DNA from: Actinacidiphila paucisporea
Lineage (GTDB): Bacteria; Actinomycetota; Actinomycetes; Streptomycetales; Streptomycetaceae
Direction: 5' to 3'
Assembly: GCF_900142575.1 (NCBI RefSeq)
Contig: NZ_FRBI01000003.1
Location: 105,926 to 169,925 of the forward strand
DNA length: 64,000 nucleotides
This document shows, piece by piece, positions 59,725 to 64,000 of this stretch. Made by a program: the position numbers and the translations under genes. Position 1 is the stretch's first letter. Each line of letters begins with the position of its first letter. Under the pieces are notes generated by a model that saw only the letters and a program-made list of their open reading frames with translations, was not told where the DNA came from and searched no databases.

Positions 59725-61008
59725 TCAGACGAACGAGTTGATCTCGATCGTCTCGGTACGGCCGGGGCCGACCCCGATCGCGGAGATCGGCGCTCCCGAC
59801 ATCTCCTCCAGCGCCTTGACGTAGTCCTGCGCGTTCTTCGGCAGGTCGGCGAAGGTCTGCGCCTTGGTGATGTCCTCCGACCAGCCGGGCAGGTACTCGT
59901 AGATCGGCTTGGCGTGGTGGAAGTCGCTCTGGCTGTACGGCAGCTCCTCCACCCGGCGGCCGTCGACCTCGTAGGCGACGCACACCGGGATCCGCTCCCA
60001 GCCGGTGAGGATGTCCAGCTTGGTGAGGAAGAAGTCGGTCAGGCCGTTGACGCGGGTCGCGTAGCGGGCGATGACCGCGTCGAACCAGCCGCAGCGCCGG
60101 TTGCGCCCGGTGGTGACGCCGAACTCGTGGCCGACGGTGCGCAGTCGCTCGCCGTCCTCGTCGAACAGCTCGGTGGGGAACGGTCCGGAGCCCACACGCG
60201 TTGTGTACGCCTTGAGGATGCCGATCACCCGGGTGATCTTCGTAGGACCGATTCCGCTGCCGGTGCAGGCCCCGCCGGAGGTCGGGTTGGACGAGGTGAC
60301 GAAGGGGTAGGTGCCGTGGTCGACGTCGAGGAGCGTGCCCTGCCCGCCCTCCATGAGCACGACCTTGCCGTCGTCCAGCGCCTGGTTGAGCACCAGCGCC
60401 GTGTCGGTGACGTAGCCACGGAGCCGCTCGGCATAGCCGAGGTATTCCTCGACCACCTGGTCGGTGCTGATCGCCCGCCGGTTGAAGATCTTCACCAGGA
60501 CCTGGTTCTTGTCCTGGAGCGCCGCGTCGACCTTCTGGTGGAGGATCGATTCGTCGAAGAGGTCCTGGACCCTGATGCCGACCCGGTTGATCTTGTCCGC
60601 GTACGCCGGTCCGATCCCGCGTCCCGTGGTGCCGATCTTGCGGTTGCCCAGGAAGCGCTCCGTCACCTTGTCGATGGTCTGGTGATACGGCGTGATCAGA
60701 TGGGCGTTGCCGCTGATCAGCAGTTTGGACGTGTCCACGCCGCGCTCGTCGAGTCCGCTCAGCTCGGAGAGCAGGACCGCCGGGTCGACCACGACACCGT
60801 TGCCGATCACCGGAGTGCATCCAGGTGACAGGATGCCGGAGGGGAGGAGATGCAGTGCGTATTTCTGGTCGCCGACGACCACCGTGTGGCCGGCGTTGTT
60901 GCCGCCCTGGTAACGGACCACATAGTCGACGGAGCCGCCGAGCAGGTCGGTGGCCTTCCCCTTGCCCTCGTCACCCCACTGAGCACCGAGCAGCACAAGT
61001 GCGGGCAC
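59725..61008 (-). CDS. purA: Adenylosuccinate synthetase
   Basis: This 427-aa enzyme starts at GTG 61008, with AAGGGG upstream. It condenses IMP and aspartate with GTP, the first step toward AMP. Motifs: QWGDEGKGK (GTP loop and catalytic Asp), [10 protein letters not shown] with the catalytic His, [39 protein letters not shown], and RRCGWFDAV. It is complete and typical. It is divergent from the diacylglycerol-kinase-like gene. Confidence 0.97.
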   Translation of the reverse strand: MPALVLLGAQWGDEGKGKATDLLGGSVDYVVRYQGGNNAGHTVVVGDQKYALHLLPSGILSPGCTPVIGNGVVVDPAVLLSELSGLDERGVDTSKLLISGNAHLITPYHQTIDKVTERFLGNRKIGTTGRGIGPAYADKINRVGIRVQDLFDESILHQKVDAALQDKNQVLVKIFNRRAISTDQVVEEYLGYAERLRGYVTDTALVLNQALDDGKVVLMEGGQGTLLDVDHGTYPFVTSSNPTSGGACTGSGIGPTKITRVIGILKAYTTRVGSGPFPTELFDEDGERLRTVGHEFGVTTGRNRRCGWFDAVIARYATRVNGLTDFFLTKLDILTGWERIPVCVAYEVDGRRVEELPYSQSDFHHAKPIYEYLPGWSEDITKAQTFADLPKNAQDYVKALEEMSGAPISAIGVGPGRTETIEINSFV

Positions 61009-61080
61009 AGGCGTACACCCCTTCCGGGCGGGGCATGTCCAACGTGCAGAGAGCCGTCGAACCTGCCCCGGAATAGACGA

Positions 61081-61108
61081 AGCCCCTGACGCGAAGGCGC
61101 AAGGGGCT
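61081..61108. promoter_or_regulatory. Stem-loop in the purA divergent region
   Basis: AGCCCCT (61081-61087) pairs with AGGGGCT (61102-61108), with an inner CGC/GCG extension. It lies between the divergent purA and DAGK-like genes, about 70 bp from the purA start, where a promoter or leader is expected, so it may be an operator or an RNA structure of either transcript. Confidence 0.4.
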
Positions 61109-61142
61109 CTTGCACCGAGATTTTACCTGAGGAAGGACCAAG

Positions 61143-62042
61143 GTGTCGGCTCACCCTCCCGGGCATCCTCCGCCGGACTCCGTCCGGAGGTGGCCCCTGC
61201 TGCTGGTCATCGATCCGGCAGCGCGTGCGACCGACGGCGAGTCCGTGCGAATCGCGAAGGATGTCCTTTGTGCGGGGGCCCCTTCTGTGAAGATCGTCTT
61301 CCCCGAGTCCGCCGAGGAGGCCGAGCGCGCCCTGGCCCACCGCGGCCGCCGCCACCCGGTGGTGCTCGGCGACGACCAGGCCCTGCTGCGTACGGTCCGC
61401 TCCCTGCACCGCGACCGGACCCTGCACGACGCACCGGTCTCGCTGGTGCCGATCGGGCCGCGCTCCAGGCTGGCCCGCGCGCTCGGCGTGCCCGGCGACG
61501 TCCCGGCGGCGGCCCGCGCGGTGCTCGACGGCGTGCAGCGCGAACTGGACCTGCTGGTGGACGAGAGCGGCGGCATCGTGCTCGGCGCGCTGAGCATCCC
61601 GTGCGGCAGCCCCGTCTCGCAGACCGCGGCGCACTGGTGGACACCGGTGGAGAAGACCGCCCGCTCCCTGGTCCGCACCCTGACCGCGCCGATCCCGGCC
61701 GGCGGCCACCAGCCGCCCCGGCAGCGGCTGCGGGTGGAGGCGGACGGCGTGCTTCTGGTCGACCTCGACCAGCCGGTGCAGGAGATCTCGGTCCGCCCGG
61801 CCCCCGCCGGCTTCGCCGAGGTCTACGTCCGGCGTACCGAAGGCGCCTCCCACGTACGGGCCAGGGCGCGCACGGTCACCGTCTCCGGGCGGGACTTCCG
61901 CTACCGCGCCGACTGGGCCATCACCGGACCGGTCCGGACAAGGACGTGGACGGTCGAGCCGGCGGCCTGGCGGCTGACGGTGCCGCGGCGCCCGGAGCCT
62001 CACCAGCCCACCAGCAGCTCCTCCACCCCGCGGATGACGTAG
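61143..62042 (+). CDS. Diacylglycerol-kinase-like protein with degenerate nucleotide motifs
   Basis: This 299-aa protein starts at GTG 61143 with AGGAAGGA upstream. It follows the DAGK/sphingosine-kinase fold: WPLLLVIDPAA, then VVLGDDQALLRTV where GGDGT is normal, then VSLVPIGPRSRLARALGVPGD where GTGNDFAR is normal, and a C-terminal beta domain. Both nucleotide-binding signatures have lost the key glycines and acids, so lipid-kinase activity is doubtful. A gene of this type beside purA is, from memory, common in Streptomyces. The last 43 bp overlap the 3' end of the convergent P450 gene. Confidence 0.78.
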   Translation: MSAHPPGHPPPDSVRRWPLLLVIDPAARATDGESVRIAKDVLCAGAPSVKIVFPESAEEAERALAHRGRRHPVVLGDDQALLRTVRSLHRDRTLHDAPVSLVPIGPRSRLARALGVPGDVPAAARAVLDGVQRELDLLVDESGGIVLGALSIPCGSPVSQTAAHWWTPVEKTARSLVRTLTAPIPAGGHQPPRQRLRVEADGVLLVDLDQPVQEISVRPAPAGFAEVYVRRTEGASHVRARARTVTVSGRDFRYRADWAITGPVRTRTWTVEPAAWRLTVPRRPEPHQPTSSSSTPRMT

Positions 62043-63220
62043 TTCGGCCGCCAGCGCGGCTCCGACAGCAGCTTCATCCCGGGGGCGTGCCGCAGGAAGG
62101 TGCCGAAGGAGGCGCTCAGTTCGAGGCGGGCCAGCGGGGCGCCCAGGCAGTAGTGGATGCCCGCGCCGAAGCTGACGTGCCGGTTGTCGAAGGCCGGGCG
62201 GGTGACGTCGAAGCGGTCGGGCTCGGCGAAGCGGGCCGGGTCGCGGTTGGCCGAGCCGAAGAGCAGGGCGACCTCGGAGCCGCGCGGGATCACCGTGCCG
62301 CCGACCTCGATGTCGTCCAGGACCCAGCGTTCGAAGAGCTGCAAGGGCGTGTCGTAGCGCAGCATCTCCTCCACCCCGTCCCGCAGCCGGTCCGGCACGT
62401 CCTGGAGGACGCGCAGCTGGTCGGGATGCCGGAAGAGGGCCAGCCAGCCCAGGGTGGTGGTGTTGACGGTGGCCTCGTGGCCGGCGTTCAGCAGCAGCAC
62501 GCAGGTCGACACCATCTCCTGCTCGCTCAGCACGTCGCCGTCGTCCTGGACCGCGATCAGCGCGCTGATCAGGTCCTCCCCGGGATCGGTGCGCCGGGCG
62601 GCGATCAGCTCCCGCAGATAGCCGGAGAATTCCTCGCTGGCCGCCACGGCGGCGCGGGCGGCGCCCTCCCCCGGGTTCAGCTCGTACATCCCGGTCATGG
62701 CCGCCGACCAGGGCCGCAGCTGGTCCCGGTCGCCGGCCGGTATGCCCAGCATCTCGGCGATGACCGCCACCGGCAGCGGCTCGGCCACCCGGGCGTGCAG
62801 GTCGCCGCCGCCGTCCGCGTGGAGGGAGGTGATCAGTTCGGCGGCCAACCGCTCGACGGTCGGCGCCAGTTCCTCCACCGTGCGCGGGGTGAAGGCCTTG
62901 GCGACCAGCCGGCGGATACGGGAGTGCGCCGGGGTCTCCAGGTCGAGCAGGCCGTTGTTGTTCAGGACGGTGAAGGGTTCGAGGTCGGCGGGCGGCGGGG
63001 TGCGGCCGAATTCCTCGTGGGTGAAGCGGTGCAGATAGGTGCGGCCCAGGCGGCGGTCCCGCAGCAGCGCGTTCACGTCGTCGTAGTGCGGGATCAGCCA
63101 CTGCCGGGTCGGCTCGTAGTAGTGCGCGCGGCCGGCCGCCCGCAGGTCCTCGTACGCCGGGTAGGGGTCGGCGGCGAAAGCGCGGGAGTGCGGGGTGAAG
63201 ACAGCGGAAGGAAGGGTCAT
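62000..63220 (-). CDS. Cytochrome P450
   Basis: This 406-aa class I bacterial P450 starts at ATG 63220, overlapping the upstream hydrolase stop (ATGA). Motifs: the I-helix oxygen-binding AGHEATVN, the K-helix EEMLR (ExxR), and the heme loop FGAGIHYCLGAPLARLE with Cys about 358. PERF-region residues (FAEPDRFDVTR) are present. No ferredoxin or reductase is encoded nearby. It is translationally coupled to the MBL hydrolase, so both may act on the same compound. The 3' end overlaps the convergent DAGK-like gene by 43 bp. Confidence 0.95.
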   Translation of the reverse strand: MTLPSAVFTPHSRAFAADPYPAYEDLRAAGRAHYYEPTRQWLIPHYDDVNALLRDRRLGRTYLHRFTHEEFGRTPPPADLEPFTVLNNNGLLDLETPAHSRIRRLVAKAFTPRTVEELAPTVERLAAELITSLHADGGGDLHARVAEPLPVAVIAEMLGIPAGDRDQLRPWSAAMTGMYELNPGEGAARAAVAASEEFSGYLRELIAARRTDPGEDLISALIAVQDDGDVLSEQEMVSTCVLLLNAGHEATVNTTTLGWLALFRHPDQLRVLQDVPDRLRDGVEEMLRYDTPLQLFERWVLDDIEVGGTVIPRGSEVALLFGSANRDPARFAEPDRFDVTRPAFDNRHVSFGAGIHYCLGAPLARLELSASFGTFLRHAPGMKLLSEPRWRPNYVIRGVEELLVGW

Positions 63221-64000
63221 GGCAGCTCGATGAGTCCGTGTTCGCGCAGGTAGTCGAGTTGGGCGCGGACGGACAGCTCCGCTGCGGGCCACAGTGCCCG
63301 GTCGACGTCCGCGTAGACGCGGGCGACCACCTCGGCCGGGGTGCGCAGCCCGGACTCGACGGCGGTCTCGACCTGGGCGAGCCGGTGGGCACGGTGGGCG
63401 AGATAGAACTCGACGGCGCCCCTGGCGTCGCCGAGCACCGGGCCGTGGCCCGGCAGGACGGTGTCCACACCGCCGTCGACGGTGAGCGCCTGGAGCCGCC
63501 GCAGCGAGTCCAGGTAGTCGCCGAGCCGGCCGTCGGGGTGCGCGACCACGGTGGTGCCGCGGCCCAGCACCGTGTCGCCGGTCAGCACCGCCGCGTCGGC
63601 GGGCAGCAGGAAGGACAGCGAGTCGGCGGTGTGGCCCGGGGTGGCCACGACCTGCAGTTCGAGGCCGCCGGTAGTCACCGTGTCGCCCGCGGCCAGCCCC
63701 TCGTCGCCCAGCCGCAGCGCCGGGTCGAGGGCGCGGACCGGGGTGCGGGTCAGCTCGGCGAAACGGGCCGCGCCCTCCGCGTGGTCCGGATGGCCGTGCG
63801 TGAGCAGGGTCAGGGCGACCCGCTTGCCCGCCTGCTCGGCGGCGTCCACGACCCGCGACAGATGGCCCTCGTCGAGCGGTCCCGGGTCGATGACGACCGC
63901 CAGCGGCGAGTCGGGTTCCGCGACGATCCAGGTGTTCGTGCCGTCCAGGGTCATCGGGGAGGCGTTCGGCGCGAGCACGCACAGCGCGCGGGCGGTCGCC
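63217..64000 (-). CDS. MBL-fold hydrolase (N-terminus cut by window edge)
   Basis: The frame is open to the right edge, so the true start lies beyond 64000; an internal ATG at 63978 is unlikely to be the start because ATARALCVLAPNAS-like sequence upstream matches the usual family N-terminus. The glyoxalase-II/LACTB2-like metallo-beta-lactamase fold is clear: LTHGHPDHAEGA (HxHxDH), TPGHTADSLSFLL, LTGDTVLG and VLPGHGPVL. A C-terminal helical domain of the LACTB2 type follows (RTPAEVVARVYADVDRALWPAAELSVRAQL in part). The stop overlaps the P450 start. Confidence 0.9.
   Translation of the reverse strand, partial: ATARALCVLAPNASPMTLDGTNTWIVAEPDSPLAVVIDPGPLDEGHLSRVVDAAEQAGKRVALTLLTHGHPDHAEGAARFAELTRTPVRALDPALRLGDEGLAAGDTVTTGGLELQVVATPGHTADSLSFLLPADAAVLTGDTVLGRGTTVVAHPDGRLGDYLDSLRRLQALTVDGGVDTVLPGHGPVLGDARGAVEFYLAHRAHRLAQVETAVESGLRTPAEVVARVYADVDRALWPAAELSVRAQLDYLREHGLIELP

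Overview
The window is chromosomal DNA of a high-GC actinomycete, almost certainly a member of the Streptomycetaceae. The evidence is the strong G/C bias at third codon positions, GTG/TTG starts, overlapping ATGA/GTGA stop-start junctions, a 68-aa protein that I recognise as the developmental regulator BldC, an Lsr2-family paralogue (LsrL type), valine dehydrogenase, a DUF3073 protein and mycothiol-type enzymes. The order hrpA - bldC - hypothetical - vdh - DUF3073 - purM - purF resembles the S. coelicolor SCO4092-SCO4086 neighbourhood as I remember it.

Layout. (1) 1-10972: a sugar-utilisation locus. A truncated GH3 beta-glycosidase (minus) is divergent from a CUT1 ABC importer (lipoprotein binding protein and two permeases, no ATPase), a LacI-family repressor, a GH31 enzyme with an alpha-xylosidase-type nucleophile motif and a GH42 beta-galactosidase. 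Two LacI-type operators sit in the divergent promoter region. The enzyme set matches stepwise trimming of xyloglucan oligosaccharides. (2) 10998-17729: a membrane-anchored XRE/nSTAND/WD40 signalling protein, a penicillin-binding transpeptidase with a MecA_N-like domain and an LLM flavin oxidoreductase. (3) 17735-24300: a decayed gene, tRNA-Asp and tRNA-Phe, a Pip/YhgE-like membrane protein, an intergenic tandem repeat, the RNA helicase HrpA carrying an apparent in-frame repeat insertion, and a second identical tRNA-Asp followed by an array of hairpin repeats that duplicates the tRNA 3' end. (4) 24722-32145: the bldC/vdh/purMF core. (5) 32194-44047: an accessory block holding an ECF sigma factor divergent from an MFS pump, a second MFS protein, a gene remnant, an M15 peptidase, two GNATs, Uma2, DinB, a lipoprotein, an XRE regulator divergent from an SDR-like protein, and a phosphotransferase. 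(6) 44100-55137: purL-purQ-purS, lsrL, three tRNA-Gly genes (one pair a 217-bp tandem duplication with its terminators), purC, a dimethylformamidase-beta-like protein, a large membrane protein and purD. (7) 55345-64000: a SLATT-like two-TM protein, a hypothetical protein, a GntR regulator, a Ser/Thr kinase, purA, a degenerate diacylglycerol-kinase-like protein, a cytochrome P450 and a truncated MBL-fold hydrolase.

How the genes work together. purF, purD, purL/Q/S, purM and purC encode most early IMP-pathway steps, and purA encodes the committed AMP branch. They lie in separate transcription units interleaved with regulators of development and chromatin (bldC, lsrL) and with tRNA genes. A recurring feature is a TANNNT -10 hexamer 6-7 nt before the start codon with no Shine-Dalgarno. 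It is seen at the LLM gene, purF, purD, the sterol-carrier/maleylpyruvate-isomerase gene, the XRE regulator, a GNAT and the Pip-like gene, and it predicts leaderless mRNAs.

Limits. Assignments come from motifs, length and context recognised by eye; no database search was run. Both ends of the window cut a gene (GH3 on the left, MBL hydrolase on the right).
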